Counted from the stretch's first letter, positions 14,262-27,927 are shown. The stretch: DNA of 64,000 nucleotides from Himantopus leucocephalus (GCA_003993805.1 RSEF01000014.1:2605941-2669940); one strand, 5' to 3'. Notes: generated from the sequence alone by a model not told the origin. Translations and numbers: made by a program.

Positions 14262-16451
14262 TTGGGGGAGGGAAAGTTGCTTTTTTAATTTTGTTTAGGT
14301 TTTCAATCCTCATACTTGACCATGCTGACTCGCCAGACACAGTTTTGATGATCTTAAACCACACCTTTTAAGGCTTAATTGTACTGATTTCAGTGAGTTT
14401 TATTTCTCCTTCATTCCCTGATCCTTGAAGAAAAGCAATGCTAACAAGATATCTAAAAATAATTTATATTAAGTCCCAACCCTAAGAATATGAGAAAAAA
14501 ATTTAAGCGGAGTTGACACATAGCTCAAAGCATGGAACAAGTTTGTGGGTAATTTTACAAAATGAAGTACTAGGCTACAGCATGTATCGTCAGAAAGTGT
14601 TTATGGCCTAAAATGTAACTCTCCCTTAAGAAGATTTATCTTTCATGAAATCTAAGGCAGCTGTGAGACAGAGGAGAAGGGTCTAATCCCAACCCTGACA
14701 GTGTCCCAAGTCACAGTCCCCTGACAACATGGGCCACAGGCCTGGAGGTTTTTCTGCAAATCATGAACATGCTGCTTATTATCTCTTAATATGTACAAAA
14801 CAATAATACTTTGCCACATTTGTGAATTTCTGTGTTTCCTTCAGATGAAACAACAGCCAGTCTTGCTGTTTGATTACCTTAAAGCTCTGTTACGTTGCTA
14901 AATAATGGCCATTACTCAATTCTTTCATTTATTATACAAATAATCATCTATATAATCCATAATACTATCAATTTTCTTAAGTCTGAAAACTACTAAGAAC
15001 CAGTCTTTCCTTTTGTAAGTGTCTCACAGCATTCAGAGCTAGTTATAGCGTTGTCCTCATTAATGGACAAAGTAAATGTAAAAAAAGTAAATGTTCATGG
15101 TTAAGTGCAGACCACAACAGACTGAGTAGATGTTGGGCACTTCTGGCTGAGTGGGTCGGAAGTTTCCCCACCAACATTTAGTTGTCTCCTTTCCCGTCTA
15201 CCGTGATGTGGTTCCAGCTCACAAGTAGACTGTCATTTTAATACTCCCTGCTGAAACTGGATGATAATTCTCACATAATTTGGCAGCTGTTTTGAAGAAG
15301 AGCAGAAACAAAGCCTTCTGGAACTTTTATGTAACATTCAGTGTTGGCATTTCCATGAATTGCAAGATGATTATGTGAGGCAAGTACAGCTCACTCATAC
15401 GCAGGCATGTAAGAGAGCTGTTTGGCAGATTTAAGACGGCTAATGCAAAAGAGGAATTCTAGCAATCAGACTCACTGAAGCCTTGGCAGAATTATAATGA
15501 ATATAAATCCTAATTCTATCCCCACTGCCTTTGATGTTAAATGTGGGCTTAAATTATAGCTGCTGTTAATTGCAGCACCGAAATATTTTGCATAATGATG
15601 AGACTGTTGATTCCTTCTACCTTATTCATTTTTCTATCTGCTGAAGAAAAAAATCCAGAGCAATCCAGATCTGCAGCAACATACAGACGTAACATATACA
15701 TTAGCTCTTCACACTGCTAATCACTAAAATATCACGTCACTAGTTCACAAGCAGATGGCACACACAATACCGCAAGTGACAGACCTGCATTCCTTGCACA
15801 TCTGACAGTCTCATGTGGAATGCAAGAAATGCAAGACTCCACAGCGGCCTATCCTGTATTTCAGAGATGCTAAACAACTGCACATCACTGCCTTCTATAG
15901 CTGCAAGGGGAACTAAGGGCAATTCTTGTATGTTGCAACTTTACATAAAACTTAAGAGAATTTTGTTTATAAGAAAATCTGGTCTTCTTAAACAGTAAAT
16001 CCTGGCAAGAAAATAAGTTTTAAATTTTATTAAAACCATCCAGCCACTTCATTAGAAGGAATTACAATAAAACTCAAAAAAATCCCCAATGTCAATAAAA
16101 GCCCAGAGACTGTTTCAGCAAAAACAACGCCTAGTCCCTGGTTAAGTCCTCTGTTGGCACCAGGATCCACACTTTTAGAGCTAAACCAAAAGAGAAAAGA
16201 ATAATTTCCACCTAGAAGAAACAAATTCCAAAAATGTAAAGTTTTCTCAGAAGGTTCATTTCAATTAATTTAAGTTCAGCCAGTGGCAGCCTTCAATTTT
16301 CTTAGGGAATAGCAAGGAGTGTTTTCTGAACTTGACAATGTCCTTGCACTAGAGAAAACTTTTGATTGCAGGATGGCTATGCGGACGCCATCTGAAGTAG
16401 TAAAGAGACAAATGGTGATATGGCAATGTTACGATAATTAAGGTATAGCAT

Positions 16452-16592
16452 CGCAGAGTAATTCATGCTGGAAAGGGCCTCTGGAGGTCTCTGGCCCAAT
16501 CGCCTCCTCAGAAGGGCAACACAGGGCACGTTGCTCTAAGCTGAGTTTGAGTATCTTCAAGGATGGAGGTTCTATAACCTCTCTGGGCAATC
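16452..16592 (-). mobile_element. Old CR1 LINE 3' fragment
   Basis: The plus strand shows a diverged form of the reverse-complemented CR1 tail: a GCTGGAAAGGGCCTCTGGAGG-like segment, a CCAAT-CGCCTCCTC segment, then GGATGGAGGTTCTATAACCTC and CTCTGGGCAA. The order and spacing fit CR1 in minus orientation. It is heavily mutated and so old. Confidence 0.65.
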
Positions 16593-17104
16593 TAATAAGT
16601 AAGGATTAAATCCTCTGCATCAAGCTTTTATGAATGAAGTAAACGAAGTACACAAATGAAACACTGCTCAGTACACAGTTCAAAACTAAAATTCTGTTAG
16701 TAATGGTTTATGCTACATAAAATCAGAAAGGATCTAACAACACCCTGTATTATCACACTGATAATCTGTTCTCAGGTTTAGAGGAAGACTGTCCTACTCA
16801 GTAGAATAGTCAGTATAATACTGCTGCATAATTCCCAGGATAAAGGAAATGTTGTTTATATGTTTTACCCTTACTCAAGACAATTAAAGAGCAACACAAA
16901 ATGTTAGTGGCAGAACTCAGTTCCACTGAGCCCAAAATCTGTGAGTTCTCAGACACACCTCAGCCCCCTCATTTCCCTGTAGGAGCAGGTTAATCTCTAA
17001 TCCTCCCAATACTTCTTCTGAAATAAAGACAAATTGTGATCTCTTTAAGTGGGCACTAAACACATAGAAATTGATTGTCCTACACAAGCTCTTAGAAAGG
17101 GGAT

Positions 17105-17171
17105 ACAGAGGGCCAGGGAATTGAACCCAGTACCCAAACCCACCCCAGTGCGCTAGCCACTGAACCCACCA
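17105..17171 (-). repeat. tRNA-derived SINE head (remnant)
   Basis: Read on the minus strand this has a D-arm/A-box-like segment (GGTTCAGTGGCTAGCGCACT, roughly 17147-17166) followed by a B-box-like GGTTCAATTCC (17117-17127) at tRNA-like spacing. The anticodon region does not fold convincingly and there is no proper acceptor stem, so a functional tRNA is unlikely. It resembles MIR-like tRNA-derived SINEs of amniotes. A MIR-like tail may lie nearby at about 16945-17020, but in the opposite orientation. Confidence 0.4.
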
Positions 17172-20133
17172 TCTCTCTTAAACTGAAATTTTGAGTTGTC
17201 CTGATAAAGGAGCAGAATCATGCATAAGATAAAATCTCCTGGTATTTAGTGGAAGCTGGCTGCCTCCTAACTTCATGTTCCTTTGGAAATCTCAACCTAG
17301 AGCCATTTGTAAACTTGAGATTCAATTTCAGCTCTCCAACTGTTCAAAATCTCCCAGTGATCTTCTAACAAGTAAGAGAGCACAGAAAGGGCAAGGGGAT
17401 GTCAGAACATTCATTGCACACATAGACTGGTAAAGTTTCTTCTTTGAGTTAGCAGCCAGCCCATGTGGAAAATCTTTGATGCAGCATCATCAGAGGCGCC
17501 TGGAGCTCTTCACACAAACAGTGTGGGCAGAGGGGGCCAAGGCTGGATTCATTTCCTGGCATGGGTTACTGAAATAGATACAACTTGATTAAATCCCTGA
17601 ACAGACATGTACCTAACATTTTCATGCTTTATTGTTCAGATATTTTAAAACATTTTAGTAAGTGGATGCCACAGAATATGAACTAATTTAAAGTGTTGAC
17701 ATTTTATGAAACTTAATTTCCATATTACTTTTGCTTGCAGGCACAGAAAGATACCATTACATGGGTATGGACTTTCTGGTACACCTTCCGCACTGAAGGC
17801 CTATAGAGCAAACTATCTAGCAGCTGGGATGTGGCTGCTCCGTAACTTTTTATTTGCTCCTCAGCATGTCTTACACTCATGTAAACAAGAAAATCGGAGG
17901 TTTTGTATATCAAGCTCCAGGAAAGAAAATCAGCTCACCACATGGGTTACAATATGAAAAGAAGGTACGCCTAGACAACGCCTTCCCCTGCAGTTACAAA
18001 GATATCATTGGCCCTAAGTTCAAAGGGGAACTTCTGTCAAAGCAGAATATGCAAATACTTGACTCAAAGGGAATCACATCAGTTTCATCACAACTAGGTA
18101 TTAATCAGCTGGTATCTCCTAGATACTCACTTGCTGCTCTAACTCCCAGGCTTCCAGAACAAACCGATCTTATATTTGCGATGATCTTCCTGACAGACTG
18201 TAATATTCAGCCAGCATAAAAATAAACACAGTAAAACCTGGTTTCGTTAGACAGATGAAAAAACCTGTTCTTCCTAATCATCATTAAAGGAAAGTCCTCT
18301 GGAATTGTTTCTGAGTTTTCAATTTAGTCTGTTTATATTCCAGTCTCTCGAGTGGTTAGACTAGACTTTTTTCTTTTAAATATCTATTCCTTCCCCTTCT
18401 CTTCTTGCTCATGCTCGCCCACCTGGTAACCCGCTCTCATTCTCAGCCCCTCGGTTTCCTCTCACGCCGGGCAGTCCCGCAGAGCTCTCCCGGCTGGACT
18501 TGACCGTCTCTGGTGCCATCTACAGGCGAGCTCTGCTTTGCCACAGAAATACTCAAAAACTTGTGTCCAGAAATGCTTTGCAATCTCAGTGCGCTCTTCT
18601 CACAAGGACTATTTCTTGAATGCTCAGTAATTCCGACACAATTATCAGATCCTCTCTGACACCGGGCCATACTCCCAGTTATTGCCCTAGGAATCTGAAC
18701 CAAAGGCAAAGCTAGATTCCCAGATGGAAAGACTGGATCATTTAGTTTGTATATCCACCAGTTCAGGAAAAAACGCCTTCAAAAGTAACTTGCTCAGTTG
18801 ATCTTATATAGCCCAGAAAACTTTGCTTTCACAATGTTTAATTTACCACACAGCAGGGGTTTAGAGTAATATAGTTAGCGCTTCTCCTAAGCATTCTTCT
18901 CTTGAAGAAATGATCAAGGGAAACTAAGATGTGCAAGATGAAGTTTTGTCTGTATTTTCATGTATATAATTTTTGAAAGAAAAGACAGCAGCTTTATGTT
19001 ATATTGACCAAGTGTTAGGCTTTATTCTAAATGTAATGGCATTACTCAAATATTATTGAAATCTAACATGCACATATTGAAATCTGCGTGCACATTTATG
19101 TACGTGTGGGTGTGAAATGTTCTCCCAATGGCTTTTTACACCATTGGCCAATTTCAGCCATGCTCAAGGCCACTAAGTTCCAACAGGTTTCATGAGACAG
19201 CCGAGTGGAGCATCCTGTTAATAACCAGTATGAGAAAAGCTCCAACTTGAGCTTAGCTACTCGCTGAATCCTTACAGAAGTTTATTTTTTCAGTACAAAA
19301 AGAATGAACCAAATATCACAGATTTCACTGCTCAGTTCCACCCCTTAGCATTAATTGATGCTTACTCCTGCGTGCTGCTGAACAACTGACAACCTTCATT
19401 CTATAAATGGACACATTTTATTACGATGATTTAAAATGTGCACTATGCAATGAACTAATACTGAGCAAATGTCTTCAATATAGAGAATTTTATAGTCTAA
19501 AGTACATATTTCAGTAATTAGGTAACCAATGCTTATATCCAGCCTGTTAAAAACACTTTGGGCTGATCTAAAGTTAAAAGCTTTGAGATTCTACTTGTAT
19601 GTCAGATATATCTATTACAAACTCATCAGTATTAGCATTATTTGAAGAGTATTAGGGCAACTGCAGGAGTAATGTTTCATGGGTAATTCCTACCAGGATC
19701 GCACCCTTAAAAGTCAAAGTCTACCAGGAAGACATCCATTTGTAGCTATCATTAAGCAATAAAAAAGAATTATATTTTTTTCATTCACAGATCAAAAATC
19801 ATTCACTAGCCTAAAAATAGGTGCAAGCTGAGAGGATTTACTTTGTATGGCACTAAACCTTACATATTGTCTAAAACACCATGCACATTCCTTTGGGATA
19901 TTAATATCAATCTGATTAGCTTGCAGGTCTTGTCAGCCACAGTAATTTGTCCCCTGGGGTATCTGAGCCATCACGTGGCTCTAGGACTTCTGTAAAAGGT
20001 CGAGAGGACTTAACTAAGGTCTATATGAGTCATTACCTCTCTCATTTGAAAAAGAATTAAGTCAAGAGGACTCTGAAGATCTTCTACCTCACTTTTTTTT
20101 CTGGTTTTGGCTTGGGGAAAACTCAGTGGCAAG

Positions 20134-20139
20134 GTGAGT
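20134..20139 (+). promoter_or_regulatory. Candidate 5' UTR splice donor of gene B
   Basis: GGCAAG|GTGAGT is the best donor upstream of coding exon 1 of gene B (acceptor at 20488-20489). It would give a 356-bp leader intron. A TATA-like TATAAATA occurs at 20232-20239, but it lies downstream of this donor, so the two are competing models of the 5' end. Neither is certain. Confidence 0.25.
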
Positions 20140-20496
20140 TCAATTTTTCCTCTGGAGCTTTTGAAAATATCACAATAATCCACACAAAAACGCATGGATA
20201 TAACCAAAGATCCCCAAATGCCGTGCAGTTCTATAAATACATCTGGTTTTGCCCTCAGCTTGTGCACCTGAAGACTTAACTAGAGATAATAGGAAGGCAG
20301 ATGCACCACACGTATGTGAACAGGATGGAAGAGTAGGCTCCCGCGGGGCAGCTCCCCTGATCTGCCCCGGGACCTGGGTTGCAATGGCCCCACTAATCAA
20401 ACCTGGCTGTCCTCATGGGGCAGCATCAAAGGCCGGTACAGCACGCTCAATATGAACTCTACCCAGTGTTATTTTTCACTTCACTGCAGCTCTGAC

Positions 20497-22723
20497 ATGG
20501 CTCTTGCTGGTATCCTGACAGAAGCTGAAATTGCTGCTGGCTTTCAGAGCTGTCAAGGTAACATTTATGTTTTAAATTTGGCTTTTCAGTTTATCTGTCA
20601 AATCCCTTTGTCCTCACTACCCCAACGTCCCAATTCCAACGGAAACAGAAAAGGCTGAAAGGACGAACTAGACAGTATAATGTTGATTTCCTCTCCAGGG
20701 TACATGGTAAGATGTTCTTGTTATGTTTGTTTGCTAATTACAGCTTTAATTGTTTTACCAAAAAGAGAAAAAGGAGGCAAGGTAACAGAACAGATGCAAG
20801 TACAGGCACCCATCAACACTTGTGTATTTTTAAGCAATTTTAAGTATGAAAAAGTCCAGAGGCTGAAATCCTGGGTTTTTTTTCACAGAATAATAACGAA
20901 ACTCCTGCTGATTTTAATACAAGCACAATTTTTATCAGTAAGTTCTGTGAATTTATGTTTGAGTGAAGTATCTCTTTACAAATGTACGTTCTTGCATGAT
21001 GAAGACCACAGTCAATATTTATCTTCGTAGGTTTGAGAGATCATTGACGGAAAAATCTCATTAATCTGAAACAAACTCAGGAAAATCAAAGATTGTGGAT
21101 TGGGGCTTGTAATGACCCCCACCGTACTGCAGAACAGTTTGGTACTTTTTGACCAAAAAGCTAATTTTTTTTTGTTCCAGATCTTTAACTATTTTTCTTC
21201 GTGTCTTCTTGCTTATTTCAGCTGCTGATTCATTCAATTACAAAACCTTTTTTGTCAAAGTGGGTCTCAACTCCAAGTCCAAAGACCAGCTCACCCAAGT
21301 CTTCGGAATTCTTGACCAGGAAAGGAGTGGCTTTACTGAGGAAGATGAACTGAAGTAAGTAAATAAAAAAATGAGTTACCAACAGGCTTGTGTTTTATTG
21401 TCTAAAAATGCTGGATAAGACCAGAAATACTCCCTTTTCTTCTGTCTCTTTGGATGAGAGACAACTGTGTGTGTGTGCACGCGTGCGTGTGCTTGTGCTG
21501 AAGGAGCTGCAAGATAAATAACAAAGGAAAGGCTGGATCACAATGAGAAAAGACTCTGATAGCACTGAAAATACTTGTTCCATGTAGGGATAACTGACAG
21601 ACTGTGAAGATAAAAATAGCAGTTCTGCTAGTGTTTGCTTTTTATTATTGCAAGATTTTTTACTAGACTGAATTCAAACGGCTATTTTTCTCTCATCTTT
21701 CTTTTTATCACATGAAGATCATATTCATCTGACTTTGAAGTTAAAAGTAAGGTTAGAAAAATTCCTGCCACTCTTAAGAGTCTTATAAAAAATGAAGGAA
21801 GATCACACAGGAGGCAAGACAAATCCTGCCACTGCAGAGTCAATTTTAATTTTCCCTTTTTAATCCAATGAAACCAAAATGTCATCAAGGATTTTCACAT
21901 GTTGTGATGTAACATCCTCTTCCTTTCTTACCCTTATTCTCACTGAAGCTAGAGGAAGGTTTGCCACTGAATTCAAAATGATTTACACAAATCTTTTGAA
22001 ATAGTCTCAAAAATCATGCTTGGAGTTTTACAACTACTACCAGTAACAAACTCTAAATGTTTCCAGTACTGAGTACGTCTCACTCATTTGTCCTCTTACC
22101 TTTGACAGGCTTTTCCTGCAGAATTTCTCAGCCAGTGCCAGAGCTCTGACTGATGCTGAGACCAAGGCATTCCTGGCAGCAGGTGATAGCGACGGAGATG
22201 GTAAAATTGGAGTGGACGGTAAGGTTGCCTTTATCAAATGGAGTAGTATCTGCCATTGAGACTTCGCAATGGCTAGCTCTGGGCAGCTGCCCTGCTCCAT
22301 ACATTGGATGTTATGGATCTGATTCTGAGGTGCTCAGATCTGCTCTGTATTGTAGAGAGGATTTAACACAGGAGCCGGTCTGTATCCTGCCCTTGGCTAC
22401 AGGTGGTCAGTCCCTTTTTTCATCTACAGAGGTTTTTTCAGGACTGGAACCTAGATTGATATATTTATAAAATTTCAGTATATAATTTCACTGCTTTTTA
22501 CTACTGAACAACGTGACACTTAAATCCAGCACTTTCTTTGCCTGAAGTATCTATTACTATGAGTATACAATGTGCTTGCTACCTTTAAGGAATGACTGTC
22601 AGAGGAAGTATCATTAGTTTCCCATTTCTTTGACTTTTTTTGACTGTGCGATTACAAAACGTGGTCCCATTTTATTATTATTTTATTTATTTTTCAGAGT
22701 TTCAAGCCCTGGTCAAATCTTAG
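20497..22723 (+). CDS. Beta-parvalbumin (gene B, oncomodulin/parvalbumin-like)
   Basis: Second EF-hand calcium buffer of the cluster. Coding exons are 20497-20557, 21222-21354, 22109-22218 and 22698-22723, encoding 109 residues. It begins [20 protein letters not shown] and ends EFQALVKS. The AB domain resembles fish beta-parvalbumins more than mammalian oncomodulin. The EF loop (91-102: D91, D93, D95, K97, G99, E102) is canonical. The CD loop (52-63) reads [12 protein letters not shown]: the third-position Asp ligand is Glu (E54) and the usual Lys is Arg. R76 and E82 are kept. Exon sizes and phases are identical to genes A and C, and a 7-nt leader precedes the ATG. All splice sites are intact and the frame is open, so it looks functional. 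I cannot give a standard symbol; automated pipelines would probably call it oncomodulin-like. Confidence 0.93.
21466..21499 (+). repeat. (TG)n microsatellite in gene B intron
   Basis: Alternating TG run with interspersed CGCG/GC steps, 111 bp after the second coding exon of gene B. Confidence 0.8.
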
Positions 22724-23054
22724 CAAGCAGACAAGATAAAGATCAAGATATCAGTGCCATAGACAATCTTTCCTACTGCAAGCCTACTATTTATTTACAC
22801 ATTTTGTACCCTGGAAGGTCATGAACAATTGCTGGCAAGCGATTTCATATTGCTGGAAAACACTTGAAGTAGTGCAAGCACTATTTAAACCACATTCCTC
22901 AATGTTTTAAGCAGAAGGTCTTTATACCACAGGGAGACTGAATTGGAATCCGCTCTGCTCGTCTGAATTTTGGGCGTTAAAGGCTCTAGTAAAAAATATT
23001 AAGAGAAGGAGAAATTAAAAGCATCTCTGTGGGCCATTTAATTTTCAATATTTG

Positions 23055-23097
23055 AATAAATAGCTAGCACGTGTTGTAAAAAACTAAAATTAATAAA
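23055..23097 (+). terminator. Polyadenylation signals of gene B
   Basis: Two AATAAA hexamers, at 23055-23060 and 23092-23097, lie about 330-370 nt after the stop codon. The second is followed by a G/T-rich stretch (TGCCTTGGTGT), as expected downstream of a cleavage site. Either or both could be used. Confidence 0.65.
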
Positions 23098-25177
23098 ATG
23101 CCTTGGTGTAAAACCTGGTTATGGTAACTGGTAGCAGTGGTATTTAATCAAGAAGTGTACTTAATGCTCTATACGTTTTGATGTCATTCTTTTTGCAATG
23201 ATTATGTTTCACACACTAATTAAATGGCAGGACCTAGCGTTAATTAAGCTGTCAATTTTAATATAAGAACAACTGGATCCAAGATGTGTCTAGATTACTG
23301 AAATAGCAATACAAAATTCTCCAAGGAATCACTCACCTTCCTGACCACCTGATGGCACTATTGTTCCACTTACAAGAAGTTCAAACAGCATTGTCTGCTT
23401 GAATTAATTCAAGTCAGAACAATTCTAGTATCCCACTTTTCCATTTCTATTGACGACCCAGTTTTGCCAGATTAAATCATCCCTGAACACAGAATGCTAA
23501 CATTTTGTTTTGCAAAGTAGGGGACCCTACGCCTCAGATCTTGGGAGCAGGATGGAGCTCTCAGGAAGGGTCTGCGGTGCTAGTTTGCAGTTGGGGAATA
23601 AATATCTTTTGTTGGGTCCGCTTGGCACACTGAATGCCCTTTAGTGCCAAACCCCAGGTGCAGGGCCCGTTCCTATCCTGTCTCCTTGTGCTAGCTGGTC
23701 AGCGGATTACATTTCCAGGGTACCAGCTGTACTCGGCACGTTGCACACCACAGCACGGAGACACAAAGGAGCAAGACACGGGTCTACCTGCGCAGGGGTA
23801 GGAGTCAGGAGCCCAGAGTTCCCCTCGCTGTCAGTATGAGACATGAAGGTCTGCACACAGAGAGCCAGCGCAGAGATTTGGTACCCTATAACCAGATCAA
23901 CAGTATTTATGCCAAAATGAGTTGAGTTCTTGCAAGATCCATGTAAAGAGTATTAATTGTTACCATGATTCTAAGTTGTTTATTTTGCGTGGAAGTCTAA
24001 TTAAAGAAGACATGTTTTTACAGTCCTCCCAAATGCAACTAAAGGCAAAGGGAGCTGTGTTTTGGATACAAATAGGTGAAAAGCACTTTGAAAAATCAAG
24101 TCCCTGGTAATCCATAATGGCAAATCGGGGCATGTTGCCCAAATTAATCAACATTCTGCTGCTTTTCTCCATCTCAAAATTGAGGATAACATAATGTCCA
24201 CGTCTCACAGGGTTGTAAAAATAAATGCATAAATGTTTGTGAGAAAGTATAATAAAAGGAAGAGCACCATAAAAAAATTGCTAGGAAATTAATCATTTTT
24301 TTCTTCATAGGCAGACTGAAATAGCAAGCCAGAAATAAGGAATGAGGAGAATGTAAACTTCTGAACAGTTTCTCATTAACTGAAGTTCATCCAGCTTGTG
24401 CACCGACTACATTAGGGTTCCGGTTGAAAAGTAAGAGTGTGATGATGTTGTTGCGGTTTTATCATAATACAAACACACACAGCAATCAAATTAGGTTAGA
24501 AAAACAAACTAATTGCTAACAGTACCTAATGAGACACTACGTTGTATGGGTTTTTTTGGGCTTACATATGCGATAAAAATAAACAGATATGCAAACAGCC
24601 TTTTAAAAAAACTAGCTGGCTTTAGCCATCCAGAAAACTATACTTCCAACATGATAGTTGCTCCTACATACTCTTTTTGAAAAATTTGGAAGTCTTGAAA
24701 AGTCTGTTCTTGGGCATTAATCTTGCAAAAAACTGTATGACTGTCTCATACTGTATTTGCTGGAACTATTTAAGAAGATGTTTCAGTATTCGCAGATCAA
24801 AAATCTTCATTTCAAAATGATCTGCTAATGCTATAGTGGTTCTGATGCATAATACATTTATGATAAGACATTATGGAGAAGGAAGGAAACATCAATACAA
24901 TGTTGGGGAAATCATCATATTACACAAAATTAAAGCAATTTACAGGACTTTAATGAATACTCAATAATGTGTTCATGCCTTATACGTTAATCAAAAATAT
25001 ATTTCCATTAACTCTAATGAATTAACCAGGCCCTGATACTGTAGAATTTTCCTTAACAGTGAAAAAAGAATTTTCCATCAAACAAATTCACATTTATGAT
25101 TTCAATAGCATTCCAGGAGAGCGATAAACAAAGGAAATTCTGTTGAGTTAGTAACTGCAGTCTGACTGCAGGGCTAA

Positions 25178-25432
25178 GGTAATGGGTTCAAGTTAAGCCA
25201 GGGGAGGTTTAGGTTGGATATTAGAAAAAAATTTTTCACTGAAAGGGTTATTCAACATTGGAATAGGCTGCCCAGGGAGGTGGTGGATTCGCCATCCCTG
25301 GAGGTGTTTAAAAAAAGGGTAGACAAGGTACTTGGGGATATGGTTTAGATGTGGTTTTGTCAGGTTAGGTTAATGGTTGGACTAGATGATCTTAAAGGTC
25401 CCTTCCAACCTTAACGATTCTATGATTCTATT
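25178..25432 (+). mobile_element. CR1 LINE 3' end, well preserved
   Basis: Typical CR1 3' terminus in plus orientation. It has the GGTTCAAGTT / AGGGGAGGTTTAGGTTGGAT block, GGCTGCCCAGGGAGGTGGTG, CCATCCCTGGAGGTGTTTAA, GGTTGGACTAGATGATCTTA and CCCTTCCAACC, ending in the short tandem tail GATTCTATGATTCTAT. It is much less diverged than the other copies here, so it is the youngest CR1 insertion in the window. It is 5'-truncated, as is usual for CR1. Confidence 0.92.
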
Positions 25433-27927
25433 GATTATTGTCAGAAAATGCTATCCATCTCAGCTGGTATCATGTTGTATATTTTGACCATGTAATATGG
25501 GTCACCTGAAGATCTTCAAGCATCATACCAATATTAACGGCTAACTGAGAGAGAAAGGCACAGACAGCTCCGATAACTTTTGAAGTTGGCAGGCAGCTCC
25601 TTTATTTAACCACACTTACCTCCACACTGATTAGCTTGCTAGGTCTACAAATCTAAGACAATTTCACCACTTACCATTCCATTAAGAACAGTAAAAAATT
25701 AATGACAAGGTAAGTCTGATATCAGCTTCAGCGATCACTCCAGAAAGTTAAGAAGAGCTTGTGACTAGAGACGTTTTTAGACCTCTCCTTCTTTCAGTAT
25801 TACCACAAAGCAGATTGGTGAAGAAAATGCTGTTTTCTGTCTACAAGAATACACTTTCTTTCTTTCTTTCCTCTGTCCCTCACTCACACAGGCTGTCATG
25901 TACTGTGAGATTTCTGTAACTGTTTATCATGTGCTTTAAGAAAGCTCTTCAAATTGTGCCTCTAAGGCCACTACTGGAAAGACTGCTGCATGATCATAAA
26001 CATACATTCCCACACAGCTCCCTTAAGGTGAATCTTTAAAGTGACTCTTCTGGAATCATGGATTTGGACGTCTGAGACCACGGCCTGTATTGTGCAAATG
26101 TTTCCATCCAACCTTTTCCACCAGAGTCCCTAAATATGTGATTGCCTTTTGTCAACGGAATTTTGTCATGTGCTTTATGGGTGTGTTTTAAGCTCTTGTC
26201 TGAGTCTAGACACCTGCTTCTCCTTTATTTAGAAGGCCATTTCTGTTAAACAAGTGACTTTTGATGATTACTGATGATAAGGTTAACTATAATTATAGGG
26301 TATTTTTACTTTATACCTCACTAAGGGTTATACATCCCCCTACGGATGAAATTAATGGCAGAAATCCCGCTGACTTCCATGAGGACAGGCAGTGAATATA
26401 GAAATAGTTGGAACCACTTCAGTGCTATTTGCTTTATTTTACCATCACTTCTTACACTGTGGGTCATAGTGAAATACAGCCATGTGCAAAAAGCCTTTGG
26501 TAACGGTATAGTACCACTGTACATATCTCTTACATGTCACAAAAGGAAGCATCCAGATTATTTCACAGTCTCCAACCTTAAGGCACCATTATTCTTAAAA
26601 TGCACAGAAAACCTGAACAATTTAGACTTTTACAGATCACTCCATCTGACGCGGTCTATAACGCTGACAGCAGACAGAAACATCTTAAGACAATTACGTT
26701 TAGGGTTAGAGTCAGAAAATTGTGTTACTGAGTTACAGAAGCACTTGCCAATGCATTTAAAGACAAACAGCACATCAAATGCTAGCAGAGATCTTTCAAG
26801 ACAGCTTTTTATGTGAAAAAGTATCCTGATCAGAACAATCTCTATGAATTAGTTACGCTATCAATCAGTTATGTTAGTCTATTCTGCTATCCTTTTCAAA
26901 GAGAACTCAATCTCATTTACACAGAATGGTAAGGACATAATTTAAACTGGGGAAAGTACACAAGACATTTCTCCTAACATGAGAGAAGTACCTGTCTTTG
27001 TTTAGCTCCAGACTCACAGTGCTGCAGAATGTATCTTGTGTCTTGGATTCTACAGTCCAGATCTCTGCTCAGTGCTCTGGGTAATATCCTCTTCTTGCTG
27101 CAGGGAAAGAAAGCTTTGTCACTGAGGTTTCCAAGGCCTGGATTTCATCCTTCATTGTAATAATGTCTAGTACCTAAAAAGTCAAATACTAAACCATGTT
27201 CTTAAACCTCTCTGTTAAATATGGTAAAAGACTACGTCCCAAGCAGCCATTCAAATCAGATTCTGTAACTATTTCTATATGATTAAAGCATGTGCCTTAA
27301 GAGACAACCTGAAGTGGAAGGATATAACTCGTTTTGTTGTAACGGCTCTTTTCAATGATTATAACTATATTCACACTGAGATTCTCTGCCATCACCATTG
27401 AGACATCAACACTAACAATCAACCACATAGGCTACTGAGTATCTATTTTAGCTACTTCCAAACTCATTACAAAGGCAGAATCTGTTATCCAGGACAACGA
27501 TACAGTTGTTCTGGCCCTAATGCAACCAGGGCTGAAAGATGGAGTTGTACGGGGTTTAGAACAGCTGCTACAGCATCTCTTTACACTACTGTAGTTGGTC
27601 TCAGGTTAGCACCTCTCCTCTGATCTCACCTGAGACAACTGCTGATGTTTCTTTTGCATCTGCTTGAAGTCATGTCTTTAGTTGATTGCTGCTGCTAATT
27701 AACTCTGTACTTTATACTAAACAGAACACAAAGAGTATACGACTAGTCCACAACCTGTCATTGATTTACCAAAACACAACTTTCCTCTGCTTATTAGAGA
27801 AGTAAATGGTACTTGATTTGAAAACAGTTGTTTTATACGTTTAGATTCCTATCAAGAACTTATCAATATGAATGCTCTGTATTTCTCAGAACTACACCTT
27901 CAAGTTTAATTCTGGAAGTCTGAAACC

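Larger units (their letters stand above)
14262..20020. other. Intergenic region between parvalbumin genes A and B
   Basis: No further parvalbumin exon and no other gene seen on either strand. It contains a degenerate CR1 3' end (about 16452-16592) and a tRNA-like SINE head (17105-17171). Open frames such as 17854-18219 show no recognisable domain. Confidence 0.5.

Noticed and set aside
17105..17171. Functional tRNA gene on the minus strand
   Set aside because: The B box is good, but no proper anticodon arm or acceptor stem can be drawn, so it is better explained as a SINE relic.
17854..18219. 121-codon plus-strand frame between genes A and B
   Set aside because: No family recognised. The segment has no flanking acceptor and donor in matching phase that would make it an exon.
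20232..20239. TATAAATA as the gene B promoter
   Set aside because: Possible, but no strong donor follows it before the coding exon (only a weak CAC|GTATGT near 20312), and the best donor, GTGAGT at 20134, lies upstream of it. The 5' end of gene B was left unresolved.
26346..26816. 156-codon plus-strand frame between genes B and C
   Set aside because: No recognisable family, no promoter or exon-like flanks; probably a chance frame.
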